This document shows, one piece after another, positions 1 through 13,862 of a stretch of 64,000 bases of DNA. Positions within the stretch are counted from its first letter, which is position 1. The number at the start of each line of letters is the position of its first letter. Where the stretch lies: contig CM065698.1 of assembly GCA_017654935.2 (NCBI GenBank), positions 36,821,742-36,885,741 of the forward strand, in the 5' to 3' direction. The DNA comes from Phymorhynchus buccinoides (Eukaryota > Mollusca > Gastropoda > Neogastropoda > Raphitomidae). Under the pieces are notes generated by a model that saw only the letters and a program-made list of their open reading frames with translations, was not told where the DNA came from and did no database searches. Both the position numbers and the translations under genes were made by a program.

Positions 1-859
1 TCACTAGGCATAGTAGTCTACCTCTCTATCTATCATTCGGGTCGTGCTCGATTTGCGTAGGCGAGGTGGCCGGATTATTATAGACTGCACAAAAAGTTAA
101 GGAACAGGACTAAATCTATATAAACCTAACATAATTTATCTCAAATTTACTATGATGTGTACAGTATCTTTAAGAATATGCATTGTTTGAAAAATCAAAA
201 CACAGTGCATTTAGCGGCTTCCCTTGAAAGTGTTCATCATGTTGGTAACTTCAATTGATATATTTTTTTTTTTCATTTTTTACAACACAAAAGTTTACCT
301 TTCTCACTGACTGTTTCGTCCACTCCTGTGGACTCCCTCGAAGTGAATGAGGTGACCTACACGTAAGTCGTGATCTCGTCTCACTCGCGGCTCTGATTCT
401 CGTGATTTTTCACCGATATTCCGAAGATCAAGGAAAAGAGGGTTGAAGATCCTCGAAAGATTCCTGTTTGAATGTTTGAATTGACATTGACTGGCCTTGC
501 GCTCGTCTGGGGTGATTGGATACAATTCTGATTCGGCAACATGTTTATTGCAATCGGTTCGGCTTAAACAATATTCATTGTCGTAACAAGAATCACACTC
601 TCCAGACCACAGGAGTAAGAAAATTTGGCTTGCATTTTTGCCATCATCTGGTTGAAAGTGATATAACTGGCATCAGTCATCGTCAGAACATATTAGGGGA
701 CACGTGATGCTGTCAAGTTTCATTATGATTGGTTCAGTGGTTCAGGAAAAAGAAGAGCTTGGAACATATTAGGACCATAACATTGTCCCTTACAACAGAC
801 ATAATTAGAAATGCATAATAGTCTCTTGGTCCTGTTGCAAAGTATGCACCTTTATTACC

Positions 860-861
<2 letters not shown>

Positions 862-916
<55 letters not shown>

Positions 917-954
917 TACACACACACACACGCGCGCGCACGCACACACACACA
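862..954. repeat. (CA)n microsatellite
   Basis: A compound CA/CG tract. The text TCAATAAAGATGATTTTGA with TTGAC repeats follows (955-990) and recurs at 62629-62665, which looks like a retroposon 3' tail. Confidence 0.9.
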
Positions 955-1214
955 TCTCAATAAAGATGATTTTGATTTGACTTGACTTGACACACACACA
1001 CATGCGTGCGCGTACACACACACACACGACTGCATTATGTATTGCTAACTGATCGATCCTTTCATTTTTATGACGTCCATAGTTCCCTTTTCACTTTGGT
1101 AAATTTGATTGGAAAGTTGGGGTGGGGAGAGCAGGAAGAGAGAGTGTAGGCCTACGTAATGATTACGATGGGGGAAGCGGTATATGGCCGGAGGGGGGTT
1201 ATTAGAGAGAGAAG

Positions 1215-1215
<1 letters not shown>

Positions 1216-1272
<57 letters not shown>

Positions 1273-1435
1273 ACATGAATACAATGTGTGACAAAGAGGT
1301 AGGTACAGAGACTTGAGATTGACAGATTAGATCAGACACCTCTCTCGATCTGCCTTCCTCTCTATTAGTACTGTATTTGTGTGCCGGTTTGTATACATGT
1401 GTGTGTGTGTGTGTGCGCGCGCGCGCGCGCGTGCG

Positions 1436-1469
<34 letters not shown>

Positions 1470-1478
1470 CCGCGCGCG
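1216..1478. repeat. (GA)n and (GT)n microsatellites
   Basis: (GA)n lies at 1216-1271 and a compound GT/GC tract at 1399-1478. The region from 1 to 4550 otherwise shows no gene. It holds more microsatellites, mononucleotide runs and the palindrome at 3740. Confidence 0.9.
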
Positions 1479-1742
1479 CGTGTCTGTCTGTCTATCTCTC
1501 TCCGTCATCTGTATTAAGACTTTTGCTTCTCAGGAAAACGTTGTTTATATTAATTGTTGTTGTTGAGTGAAGGTTTTATGTCCTCATGGCAGAAAGCCCT
1601 TATGGACAATTAAGTTGTTCTGGTGCTGGTTCGATGTGGAGATGGCCGCAGACGTTGTTTAAAGAAATGCCTAGTTTTTATATAGTCAAAGCCTTTACGT
1701 TTCGTTCTACAATAAAATTATGTTCTTGATCAGTTGTGATTT

Positions 1743-1818
1743 GGGGGGGGGGGGGGGGGGGGGGGGGGATAATGTATTAGCTCCATCAAGGGGCCTTGCT
1801 CCCCCCCCCCCCCCCCCC
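1743..1818. repeat. G26 and C18 homopolymer runs
   Basis: There is a 26-G run at 1743-1768 and an 18-C run at 1801-1818, facing each other across 32 bp and able to pair. Confidence 0.9.
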
Positions 1819-2163
1819 TCTCTCTCTCTCTCGTGGTTAATCAATGTCATAACTCGATTCAAACATAATGTTAGTTCATTGCTAAAAGTCAAATATTGTT
1901 TACACATGAATGTATACAGATAGATTGCTACATTCTAAAGTCCATGTTTTGTCGTCCCCTTCGTAAGGGGCCAATGGCCTATGCGAAAAAACTATTCAGT
2001 CTTCAGTGCTCTCTCTCTTATATATGGGGGCGATGAAGGCAAAAATACACAGAACTTGAGGCAATTAAGAGACATGAATCATAGGGGAAACATAGCGCAG
2101 TGATATAATGTGTATGCGCGCGAGAGAATGGTGTGTTTGTTTGTGTATGTCAGTATGTATATG

Positions 2164-2343
<180 letters not shown>

Positions 2344-2730
2344 GGAGCAAGCATATTGGAAGCTTACTGTAGATATTTTGCGTTGTGTGTTGTAATTGTT
2401 ATTTAAGCTTGCATGCATTTTTTTAATTGGTTAAATTTTTGCGTGTTGTCTAAAATCACTATTCCTGTGAAGACATTAAATTAAAGATTAATTCATTCAT
2501 TCCTATGAAAATCGCGGTTCAAGGGCCAACAAGACCCCAGAGAGTCGAGGAGAGACAGTGAAATCCGTTTCCAACATCACCAAAATGGCATCTTTCATCA
2601 ACAATTTACTTATAAATGATATTTGGCAGTGACAGAAACAAAGGCAAAACCTCTGACACTGCACACAAATCCTCTGTCAGCAACATCTCAATCCCCTGAA
2701 GTTTGCAAATCCTCTGACAATTTTGATGCC

Positions 2731-2833
<103 letters not shown>

Positions 2834-3739
2834 TTGGCAGTAACTGCTGAGCCACGACAGGAAGAGGATACCCAACACCAATTAATTAAAAACACAATTT
2901 CCTCTCTTGAAAAGTGTTAGATTGCATCTGTGTGTATACATGTGAGTGTGTATGTGTGTGCGCGCATGTGTGTGACTGTGTATATCACTAATGTACCTTT
3001 AAAAAACACCTCTTCAAAAAACATGTAAAACAGTCTTTGCCCTGATGTCAGTCATGCGCATGAGTTTGTGTGTCTTTGTGTGTATAATTTTTGCATGTAT
3101 TCTTCTAGTGAACAGTTTTTCATGTGTGTTTATTATGCTAGTTAAATTGTTCTGGTTTTAACAAAGGGAAACGGGGGAAGGGGGGGGGGGGGGTGGAAGG
3201 GGGGCGGGGGCGAATTGAAAAAGTACTTTTACCTTAAAAATGTGAATTTATATTGCTTAAAGTTTTAGTGCTTTTATCTTAGAAATGTGAATTTATAGGC
3301 CTGCTGCTTCATGTTTTTAGTGCTTTTATCTTATGATTTCTTATTGATTATAATTATTATCTTTGTTTCCTTACGCTCTGTCTGCTTGTCTCTCTCTCCC
3401 TCCCCTCCCCTTTGTCTCTCTCGCTCACTCCTACCCCCTCTCTCTCTTTCTCTCTGCCTCCCCGTCTTAATGTCAAAGTTTGCCCTGCCCACTTGTCTAC
3501 GTCTTTTTGTCTGCCCCCCCCCCTCCTCTCTCTCTCTCTCATTAAATAATGTTACTTTTATTCTATAACATTGTTATGAAACATGGTGTGAATTTGTTAA
3601 AACATTTTTTTATATGGTTTCATCAAAGTTTGTAAGGCACTGACAGCTTGCTTTTAGCATGATTTCTATCGCGCTATATAAATGAAATTATTATTATGAT
3701 TACAGTGCTTGCATTTGATTCTTCGGTAAAGGTCAAGAT

Positions 3740-4113
3740 GTGCCCCCCCCCCCCCCCCCCCCATTTCTCGCTTAATTGTATGTTCCCGTTTTTGCCTTTC
3801 TTACCATAGATAAAGCTGTATTTTAGGAACATTTTTAGCTAATAACCTTTTTGGAATACTAACCCTAGCCCTAAACCTAACCCTACCCCCCACTCTCTCT
3901 CTCTCTCTCTCGCAGTACACCGCGATTTGTCAGTTGTGGTTCGTTGCGTTTTTCCGTCTTATAGGGTGGGGGGTAGGGGGTAGGTTTAGGGCTAGGGTTA
4001 GTATTTCAAAAAGGTTATTAGCTAAAAATGTTCCTAAAATACAGCTGTATGCATGGTAAGAAAGGAAATAACGGAAAAATACAATTAACCGAGAAATGCA
4101 GGGGGGGTGGCAC
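3740..4113. mobile_element. Palindromic element with telomere-like arms
   Basis: The left arm 3740-3889 and right arm 3963-4113 are near-perfect inverted repeats of ~150 bp, for example ACATTTTTAGCTAATAACC against GGTTATTAGCTAAAAATGT. Each arm contains a telomere-like tract: ACCCTAGCCCTAAACCTAA on the left and its complement on the right. The loop holds (CT)n. The left end has a 20-C run and the right end seven G. Confidence 0.85.
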
Positions 4114-4551
4114 ATTTTCCTCTGATTATGATGCGTGCTTTCATGTAGTGTGTGTGTGTGTGCGTGTGTGTGTGTGCGTGTGTGTGTGTGCGTGTGCGTG
4201 CGTGTGCGTGCGTGCGTGCGCGTGTGTGTGTTGGGATACAAAAATGTTGCGAATGCATAATGACTGACCACATCCAAGTTTATCAGGACTTAACGCTCGT
4301 TGCTCGAATAAAGAAAGACGTGATTTTCCATGGCCGCATAGGTGTGAACATTGGTGTAACACGGTTTCCTTGATACAGAACATCTGCATGGTATGGTTAT
4401 TTCAGTTTCACAGCTTTTGGAAACAATGTCAAAATCTCGATCATTCCTCGAACTTCTCTCATGCATGCAATGGGTGAACCACACGTAAGCATTATATCAC
4501 AGGAATCTGTTTATTTGTCTCTCAATCACGTACTTACAGCTTATTGAAATA

Positions 4552-4724
4552 CAGTGGAACCTCCCTGATAAGACCTTCAAAAATCATCCAAAATGAGGTC
4601 TTAAATGGGAGGGAGTTTGTACAAGGGAGGTAATTTTAATACTTACAAAGAAGGGCAATGTCGCAGAGAAGTAGGTCTTAAAGGGAGTCTTATAATGGTA
4701 GGTCTTATAAGGGAGGTTCCACTG
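4552..4724. mobile_element. pogo/Tc1-like MITE, CAGTGGAACCTCCC family, copy 1
   Basis: The left end CAGTGGAACCTCCCTGATA is preceded by TA; the right end is GGGAGGTTCCACTG. The interior contains GGGAGGTAATTTTAATACTT. TA target sites and CAGT ends fit mariner/pogo-type non-autonomous elements. Confidence 0.8.
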
Positions 4725-4833
4725 TGTAAGCGAATGGGGTTTTCATAGGGAACTTTCAGATTGCTGATCTAATATGCACAGACCCTAACTACCCACCAGG
4801 CAATACGAGTTGACAAATGTTTATGTTATACAA

Positions 4834-4941
<108 letters not shown>

Positions 4942-5252
4942 ACACTTGTTTATTATCATTACCACCGGGAGGGGTCTATTGACAAGGGGGGGGATGGTAA
5001 CAGTGTTTCATTAAGCAGAACAGTAAATCATATCAAAACATAAGGAAAACAACAACAAAAAGCAATACATTCAAATCAAAATAATCCGTTTGCCATTAGA
5101 TCCTTGAGCAAAAGAAAAGGAAAAAGGGAATCATATTATAATTAAACAAAACATATAATGACATAAAAGAAGTTAGCTCGCGACCATCCACACTAGACAA
5201 GTAATATACATAAGCATTCCATCACACGACAGACATGGAGCAAGACATGGAT

Positions 5253-8200
5253 TCAAACAACCGACTGTTGATGTATTATGTTATGTCTTATTCTTAGGGC
5301 TTCCGTAATAAATTTAGCCAAATATTTAACTGTGTTTTCGTCGTCGGACGATAGAGTAGCAGAAACATCGTTTCTCTTTGCCATTTCCGACTTAAAAAAC
5401 ACGTTTTTTTCTCTGATGTCACTAAAGGCTTGACATTGAAAAAGAAAATGCTTTTCGTCCTCTATGTTTGCTCCACACAAAACACGGGCTTTCAGTAGAT
5501 GTCTCAAACTGAAACCATCGTCTGTTGGCATTAAAACCGAGAGCACGTAACCTAAATCTGGCATAGTTAGCTCGTTGCCATTTATCAGTTATAACCTTTA
5601 AATAAATTTCACATTGAAAAATATTTTTAAATGAATAAAACCATCGATATTTGTCATTGTTTTCCATGTCTGCGTGCCAATTCTGTTTAAAAGAGCAAAT
5701 CAATCTATCATTAAATTCCGATATAAATTGATGCTCATTTCCAACCCCTTGTGATACCCAAACAATACCAAAGCCGTGAACGAAAAGAACTTTTTTAAAT
5801 CCTGAATGCCCAATTTTCTCTATTTAAGTTATCTAACTGAAGAAGCATCATATCGTAAGTCTGTCTACATAAACGCGTTTGAGGAAGCCTCAGTAATTTT
5901 AGCCAATATTTTATACACTTAACGAATGTTCTAATGTACATAGGGTATCTACCCGTTTCTCCATATAAAAATGTATTGGACGAGTGAATCGGGACCTGTA
6001 GAAAACGTTTGATGGCATACGTATGAACTTTTTCAACAGATGAATTAGTGAATAATCCCCATACTTCGGATCCATATGTCAAAATGGGTTCTATCTGTGA
6101 ATCGAACAATTTCCAAAAAATAGAACAATCAATGCAATTAAGTCTTTTCAGTGATTTTAATATCGAAATTACACCTCTTTTACTTTTCCTACAAGATTCT
6201 TCCTATGCGTAATTTAAGCTTAGTTTAGTAGAAAATATCATTCCTAGGTATTTATATGTATTAATTACTGCAACTTCCTCATTTCCATAAAACCATTTTT
6301 CGTGTCTAGATAAATGCCCGCCTTTTCTAAATACTATTATATTCGTCTTTTGTAAATTAATTGTTAGACCTAGGCGGTCAGCTTCTTCTTTCAAGGCATT
6401 AAGCTGGTTTTGCAGACCTAAAACAGTATTAGATAGAAGTACAATGTCGTCTGCAAAAAGCATTAAGAATATCTCTATTGCTCCTGGAATAATTTGTACA
6501 CCGTGTTTTCCTTTTTTGGACATTTCAACAGCTAGTTTATTAATAAAGAACGAAAACAATTGTGGGCTTAATAAACAACCTTGCTTGACACCATTAAAAC
6601 ACTCAAAATAATCTGAATACATCCCATTCGCACGCACACAAGCAAGAACTGAACTGTAAACACCTCTTAGAGCCTTATACATTTTACCATTTACATTAGA
6701 GTTACGTAATACATGCCACAAAGCGTTTCTATTTACTGAGTCGAAGGCTTTTCGAAAATCGACAAAAGCCACGTATAATTTCATATTATTAAACAAATAT
6801 TATTCTACAAGTGAGTAAAGTGTGAATATATATATGGTCTATCGTACTGTAGTTTGATCTGAATCCTGCTTGCTGTTCGATTATTTTTTCTTCGTTATCC
6901 GCCCATACAGTTAGTCTCTTATTTAGAATATGAGTGTATACTTTACTTAGGATACTTGTTAATGAGATTCCACGATAATTATCAGGGTTAGTGTTGTCTC
7001 CTTTTTTGTGAAGAGGGATGATGATCGATTTAGCCCATTCTAAGGGAAATATTCCATTATCAAAAATGTTATTAAATAGTTGTACAATAAATTCGATCAC
7101 AACTGCATTACCGTGTTTTAGCATTTCTCCAACTATCTTGTCTGGACCTGCACTCTTACCTGTTTTCAAATGTTTAATACCTGCTAAAACTTCTTCTTTG
7201 GAAATAGGATCATTAAACAAGGGAACAAACTCCTGTTGGTCTTCTAGTGAATCATCTACCTCATGCCCTACATCATTGTCTAAGTCGTTGAACACACTAA
7301 AGAAATGGTCGTGCCATTGCTGTAATGGAATAGTGTTATAAACAGATGCTTTTCTATTTACGGAACTTATTACGGACCAAAAAGTCTTTGAATCATTGAC
7401 CGACTCCATTAGTTTCTTTAATCTTTTTTCCTCAAACTCCCTTTCTTTCAGTTTTCTCATATCAACATATTCTTTACGAGAAGCAGCGTATTCTATTCTT
7501 TTTGTAATCTTGTCTTTCATTGTTTTACAACGCTGATACCTTTTTAACAATCTTTTTACTTCTTTTTTCTTTCGTTCGCATTCATCATCGAAATAATCGT
7601 TTGCTTTCTTACCTTTCCCTACTGTCCTTACCATGCATGCGGCAGCTGAGCATAAAGCACAAGTAAACTGACCTAAGCTATCATTAACACTATGCTCTAA
7701 CAATCCAAAAGCTTTCTGCAAACTATTTTGAAAATCTTCACTATCAAGCTCTTGTTTGTAAACCTCTAAATTTTCTTCCGACCAAACAATTCTTTTTTCA
7801 GCTACTTGCTTTGGTTGACTGTTATTGAGACCATCATAGCTAGTTTTCCACGTTAGTTCGACAGTTAGGTGCCAAGAAAAAATACTATCTCCGACATTCA
7901 AATCACAATGTGACAACATATTAAAAGGAACCAGAAAGTAGTCAATGACGCTAGAACCATTGGGAGACACAAAAGTACATTCACCGTTTTTGTCACTCTC
8001 ACAAAAGCCATTTACAATAGTCAAATCAAACATATAACAAAAATCCAAAAGCGTTTTGCCAAAGTTATTTACACAATCATCCTTAGAGTGACGCACACAG
8101 TAATTATTCTCACCATCCACACACCCACTCTCTTCATCCCACTCATACATCAACATCTCTTCACTTTCCACTTGATTCTGTCCCGTTCTGGCATTCAAAT

Positions 8201-8456
8201 CGCCTGTGACAACAAACTAAACTTCATCTTTATCAAACTGTTGTAACAGGTTTTCTTCAAGCAACAAAACGCCATCTTTGATTAATTCATTAGAGTAAAT
8301 AGGGGCTCCTTCAGGAGCAACATAGCATGCTAACAAAATGACATCTCTATCCGATCCAAAAACAATTTTATTTATTTTCAAAGCAACAACGTTCTTACAA
8401 TCCAAGCGCGTTTCTTTCACCCACTTTTCCAAACTCTTTCTCACAAGCAGCAGCAC
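5253..8456 (-). mobile_element. Broken APE-type LINE (endonuclease and reverse transcriptase)
   Basis: Read in reverse, fragments follow LINE ORF2 order. The endonuclease is at 8456-8217 (VILLACYVAPEGAPIY) and, after a frame change, 8198-7900 (LNARTG, VIDYFLVPF). The reverse transcriptase is at about 7250-6203, with GPDKIVGEMLKHG, IIPLHKKGD, NYRGISL, AFDSVNR, VKQGCLLSP and FADDIVLLS. The C-terminal part is at 6109-5795, 5703-5422 and 5564-5253, with a C..C....H....C cluster in LCGANIEDEKHFLFQC. At least four frame breaks and a missing 5' end mean it is inactive. The FADD triad is intact. The clade is not assigned. Confidence 0.9.
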
Positions 8457-8469
8457 ATCACCCGAACGC

Positions 8470-9477
8470 CTTCCGAGAGCAAGAGCGAGAGCGAGAGAGA
8501 GAGAGAGACATCATCATGATGCACACTTTCTTGATCTCTGAATGCACAGATACTTTTCCATGTAATCTTGGCAGAAATATTGGTCTCTTTCTTTTCTCCC
8601 CAGTCTCACACATAGATGTGTCAATCGTCATCTTGACGGAAGTGCGCAAACAGAAACTGGGAAGTCAGTTATATGCAGCACAGCAGCTGTGCTGCTCTGT
8701 ATATATAAGACGATGAATTTGTGTGGTTTTTTTAAAGTTTTTAAAGCGGAATTTTATTGACTTGAGCGAAAGGAATGTAGTCTGAGCGGAAAGGTTGGCA
8801 GGTCTGTATGGACAATTTTGTGAGGTAGGGGTGGGGCATGGCACCTTTTGACATTGCCTCATATACAAGTCTTTTGCACATAAACACATACACTATAAGT
8901 ATAACATGGGTGCATGCAGTGACCAAAACGTTTGCCTGAACTTTCTTGCCGAAATCTAATGTACAAAAGAATATCATATCATATTAAAAAGCCATTTCTT
9001 CAGGCACTCAGCTGCCTAAAGCATCAAATTTGCTGAATTCAGGATTCAGGCATACCCACATGCACCCCTGCTATAAGTAACCAAAAACACACAATGCAGA
9101 GCTTCAGATTCTTGGCGCGCCCACGCTAATGAGGCATATTTTTTATATCAGACACACATCAACACGTTGGGATACGTCTGACGGGTGCATCCTGTTCCGC
9201 GGCCATGACATCATTAAAAACCATCATTGTAGCGCACAATGAACAGCCGCCGTAAACAAAACCTAAAGTACAATTCCCCGAATGTCACGGGCTGGCTATC
9301 CGTGAGCCAGTGAGTGATGACTTGGCTTCCACTTGAGTATGTCTTGATCAATGTGTGATGCTCAGATTGAACAAAAAAAGGAAATGGCTGCGCCTCCAAA
9401 AAGTGAAACTTGTGCTGGGACACACACACACAAAGGTGCTATGAGAAACTTGAAACAAATAGGCCCTAGAAGGGAAC

Positions 9478-9558
<81 letters not shown>

Positions 9559-10080
9559 CTTGGCCGAGTATTTTTATTTTTAGTTCAATTTGTTATTACA
9601 TGCATGCGTGCACACACACACACATGTATATTACAATTGATATTTAATAATCAAACTATTGCACCACATAAGCGGCCCATCATTTTGAAAATTGACCCTT
9701 CACTTTGAGCAGCCATGGGTCATATGACCCATGAATTCTGAAAACAATCTGAAGCTCTGATAATGACAGCCATAATACTTTTCATAGGTTAATAATAAAC
9801 ATTGCAGAATAGACACGAAGTGCTCACTCTATTTGTTGTGTACAATTTTCAATAGGCTTACCTGTCAGACTACAAGTACAACTAAAAAGCTGGGATGTCA
9901 TAAACTATTTAATATTTAAAACCATCCAAGAGATTTTAGAACAAAGGCAGGAGAACGGACCAATACGGCAGAAAAAAAAAGTAAATGACAGACAGTAAAG
10001 AAAGAGAAAAGGCAAAGTCAGGGACTGATCAGACATAATGCATCACATGACCCCTGGCTGCACAAAATGAGGGGTCAATT
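8470..10080. other. Gene-free interval between LINE and ASB-type gene
   Basis: No convincing coding frame. It contains a small GAGCGA/GA tract (8475-8508), a (GA)n tract at 9480-9556, and a possible minus-strand AATAAA at 9573-9578 for the ASB-type gene. Confidence 0.6.
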
Positions 10081-10129
10081 CGGACTCAGTGACCCGGGTC
10101 CCCTGATAATGTAAATCTCTGATCAACGC

Positions 10130-10954
10130 CTAAACCGTCATCAAAAACTCCTTGATGCGTTCCACCAAAGGCAGCTGGTTGACAGAGCCCTGGAAGTCCC
10201 GGCTCCCTATAGAGCGGCGGATGACGGTCCAGCAGCTGGTCTGCAGGGAAGGCACGTGTTCCCAGGGGATGCCTGCACGCTCCAGGTAGCTCTCCATCCT
10301 GGGCCAGTGCTGCGGCCCAAACAGCGTGTCCGCCCCCATGGACAGCAGGCCCAGCCCAAACTTGCCGGCCAGCCTTTCCAGGAAAGGGCGCATGGGGTTC
10401 TCCGGACGCAGCAGTTTCGGAAGAGGGTCCTCCTCCGCGTCCGCGTGTCTTTCCGCGTCCCAGTCCCACTCCCAGGGCTCGTCGGACTGCGCGTACCTGC
10501 TGGACCCTTCCACGCTGAAGACGACACCGCCCAGCCAGATGCAGCGCTGGAACCTGGGGTTGACTGCCGCCTGGAGTTCCTGTTGCCCCACCAACAGCTG
10601 AGCGAGCCAGAAGAGGTGGGACAAGGCCGTGTAACCGTCACGGTTTCGCAGCGCCAGATCGGCGCCGTGACGAATCAGCATTTCGAGGACTTCCACCGAA
10701 GGGTCGCGCCTGTCAGTGCTGGGATGCGACAGCAGCATGCAATGTTCTAAGTGCTTGTGAGCGGGCGTCGACAGGGGTGCCGACGATCCGATGCGGTGAC
10801 CAGTGTTGGCGTCAATGCCGAGCCGCAGCAGGGCGTCCAGGGCCTGGATGTGTGATGTGCCTCGCTTGACACAGCGGTACAAGGCTTCCTGACCTAACCT
10901 GCAGCCCCCTCTGAAGTCTAGATCCCATGTGGACACTGCCCAACTCAGCGTTTC
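10130..10954 (-). CDS. ASB-type protein, last coding exon with SOCS box
   Basis: The acceptor is TGATGGTGTGCAG (AG at 10956-10955), phase 0, joining DVY to ETLSWAVSTW. It has 274 codons and ends at TAG 10132-10130. It holds ankyrin-like units LDALLRLGIDANTGHRIGS and VLEMLIRHGADLALRNRDG (with YTALSHL). The C-terminal 40 residues contain PSLQTSCWTVIRRSIG, a BC-box, and NQLPLVERIKEFL, a Cul5-box-like segment. The last Pro of the usual LPxP is Val here. The exon is GC-rich compared with its surroundings. A possible minus-strand AATAAA lies at 9578-9573, unproven. Confidence 0.88.
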   Translation of the reverse strand, partial: ETLSWAVSTWDLDFRGGCRLGQEALYRCVKRGTSHIQALDALLRLGIDANTGHRIGSSAPLSTPAHKHLEHCMLLSHPSTDRRDPSVEVLEMLIRHGADLALRNRDGYTALSHLFWLAQLLVGQQELQAAVNPRFQRCIWLGGVVFSVEGSSRYAQSDEPWEWDWDAERHADAEEDPLPKLLRPENPMRPFLERLAGKFGLGLLSMGADTLFGPQHWPRMESYLERAGIPWEHVPSLQTSCWTVIRRSIGSRDFQGSVNQLPLVERIKEFLMTV

Positions 10955-11150
10955 CTGCACACCATCAAGATCATAGGCAACAGATTTGTTAATAATAATA
11001 ATGACCATTTTTTATAGCGCTTATTCTCCTTACGGGGCTCTAACTAAGCGCTTCACAAAGAAGTTAAAAATCTGAGCAAACAACAACAAAAAACACAAAA
11101 ACAAACGCACTTATAAGGAACACGAAACGAAATAACGATAACTACAGTTA

Positions 11151-11528
11151 CATGGGTGCTCCTGGAAAATTTTAAAAATCATGCAAGGCAGAGGTCCAGG
11201 GGCTGCCCAGGCCCCGGCGGAGTGCAGGGACAGTGCCCCTCCTGGGGGTTCCGGGGGGCAATGCCCCATGGAAGCTGAAGGGAAACAACAGTTTCCAATG
11301 TAACTGACAGGCTCTCGTTGCACTTTCACTTCTGGTTAATATAACTTCATGACCTCTATAACCAGCAAAATGCATCTTCTCAAATTCTCATAATCTGGCG
11401 ACGCCGGCTCCAGGCAATAAAAAATCCTGAACTTCAGGACATCCTGAACAAAACAATCCTGAACTTCAGAACATCCTGGACAAAAAAATCCTGAACTTCA
11501 GAACATCCTGAAAGCAGGAGCATCCATG
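11151..11528. mobile_element. MITE with CATGGGTGCTCCTG ends, copy 1
   Basis: The ends CATGGGTGCTCCTG and CAGGAGCATCCATG pair with one mismatch. CAGTTA is duplicated at 11145-11150 and 11529-11534. Near the right end a ~40-bp unit (AATCCTGAACTTCAG.ACATCCTG) is repeated three times. It lies in the intron side of the ASB-type gene. Confidence 0.85.
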
Positions 11529-12767
11529 CAGTTACGTCAACCGTCAACTCCCCCCCCCCCCTCCCCTTCACACTCCACTAGAACCCAAACCATTACAAAT
11601 AGCGTTTTCCACGCAAAAGGCATTTTCTCACACAAACCCTCTCCCCCCACCCTCCTCCATCAGCCCCCGCATTCACCATCCCCCTTCATAGACCTCAAGC
11701 TGACCTACTTTTCATAGATCTCCCAGCACACACGCATGCATGCACACACACACACACACATATGCAGAGGGACAAATACCACCTAACACGGACACACGCA
11801 CGCACACACACACATACACGCACGTTAGGTAAAAGTACTAAAACTGAAAATGGAAGCAAATATTTTCTTATTTCTTGTTGATCAAAATTCGAATCAATAT
11901 TGTTTGTGCTGAAAGTGGATGCAAACATTTTCATTTGTTGCTGTGATCACTCTAGCAGCTCAGGATTTCTTGCACAGCAGTGATCATGTTAGAATTTTGA
12001 AAACCAGTCTGATCAGCAACAGTTCCCCCAATAATTAGAACCAAAATCAGCTGTCCTACTTGACATGACCTGACACATCCATAGCTGGTGCATTTGTACC
12101 ATAGTGTTCAAGTGCTTTGGTTGTTATGAATAATGTGTTCAGCCTATAGTATGTAATAAAATTAGTTATATTTAATAAAGAGTGTTAGATTTTCACTTAT
12201 GAGCATTTTTATTTATGTTTGCGATAATAAGTGTATTATTTAAGAACATTTTCTACTGAATAAGTTGCATGGTACAGTTAAACAAAAATATGTTTTTACC
12301 ATATCTGATGGAAGAAATGTATTAAAAATACTACGAAGAACATGTAGCCAAAATATTAAAAAAAAGAAATGCTTGGTTGTTTTTATCTAAGATTTCTAGA
12401 TTCTGTCATTTAACTAAACAGCTCAACTTTGTGTGCAACGGAACAGCTCTGACTGGTTTTCAAAAATCCTAGCGTAATCACTGAGCTCATTGCTTATAAA
12501 TTCAATCAACAAGTTATCGTTCTTGGCGGGCAGAAAAGTGAATATTGCGAACAATTTACACCCATTGTTCTTTGCATGATCACTTTCCCCTTTGGGACAT
12601 TTGTAAACGGTGGGGAAAGAGTGGAGATCTTTCTTTTCAGTGAAATGAACCCGAAATTTTGATCAGTGAACAAAAACTGATCAAAATGTCGGTTTAATTT
12701 CACTCTGCAATTCATTGTTAATGTTATAAGAAGCATTAAAGAAGATGCTGAACAAAGATGAACTCAC

Positions 12768-13862
12768 ATAGACATCAGCTCCGTATCGGCTGCAGCCGAT
12801 GCACCGATTCAGGACCTCTCGGCGGTGATGGGACGGTTGAAAAAGACCCGTATCAGCCATAGAACGGAGGATTGGCAAATTACCACTGCTCAAGGCGATG
12901 CTTCCTGCTTCATTCAACTCAAAGAACACATCACTTTCTGGAAGCAGATTGGCAATGGAACCGAGACAGATTGCCTCCATTGAAAAGTTATTCAAGAAAG
13001 CCAACCAACCCTGTATCAGATGCTTCGCTGACACTAACTGGATCAGTCTTTCTGCAGTCGTGAAGAGACCACGAGAGATAGCGATTTTCAACAGTGTAAC
13101 TGTTCTTTTACATCCTGCTGCGTCCGTCAACAGCATGTCGCCAAATCTGTCCAACGCTTGTGCACAAAGTGAATCATCCTGGGGTTGGCTCCTCTTGAAC
13201 AAGACTCTGATAAGCCGATGAGTCTTTTCAGAATCATCTTTGCACTGAAGCATCTGAGAGATGTTTTTATTCCCAACAGCTTTTCTCATCTTTCGAACGT
13301 CTCCATATTTTACAGCTGCGGCAAAGGAGGTCATGGCATCATCAAAGGTTATGTCACTGCGGTAAAAGTCAAATAAAAAGTTGACAACGGAACTGCACCT
13401 GCTTACTGCAGCTTCTAGGAGGGAGCCTGGCAAAAAGCTTTTAACACGAGAATGTTCAAAGCACTCGTTCATTGGACTGACGTATGGCACGGGGCATTTC
13501 TTCACATAGTGGGTGCCACTCTCTGCCAGAAGCTTCACGACGTCGCTGTGACCGTGCCACACAGCTCGAAACAGCGGCCAATCCCATTCCTCAGGGACGA
13601 TGCCATAAACCGCGGACATACCACGACGAATGGAATCCATTTCCTGATCTTGCCCCTGATCAAAGGCTGAACATGCATTCAAGTCTGCCCCGTTACGAAC
13701 CAGATCCTTTACCAAGTCTAAGGATCCGTCGATACAAGCCTGGTGCAATGGATAGTTTTTAGCACTGTCGGTACAGTTCTCAGGCAAACCTCCTTCACCC
13801 TGTGCACATGTTGTAGGATCATCCCCATGTGGGAGCTGTGCCTCTTCTTCCATAGCAGCCAT
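12768..13862 (-). CDS. Ankyrin-repeat/SOCS-box (ASB-type) protein, exon with start codon
   Basis: The exon opens with ATG at 13862 (MAAMEEEAQLPHGDDP) and runs 365 codons to the donor GTCTAT|GTGAGTT (12767-12766), ending in phase 0. Ankyrin repeats are visible: YPLHQACIDGSLDLVKDLV with NGADLNACS (about residues 37-67), WPLFRAVWHGHSDVVKLLAE, and more diverged helical pairs after it. With the downstream exon (10954-10130) the product is 639 residues and ends in a SOCS box. By family knowledge, such proteins are substrate receptors of Elongin BC-Cullin5 ubiquitin ligases. The substrate cannot be inferred. The exact ASB subfamily is not assigned. Confidence 0.88.

Noticed and set aside
8516..8716. 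66-codon + strand frame near the LINE 5' end
   Set aside because: No motif, no homology seen by eye, and no extension of the LINE endonuclease in that orientation.
10207..10750. Long GC-rich frames overlapping the ASB-type last exon on both strands
   Set aside because: They are out-of-frame shadows of the SOCS-box exon. The chosen frame has ankyrin and SOCS motifs and an in-phase splice junction.
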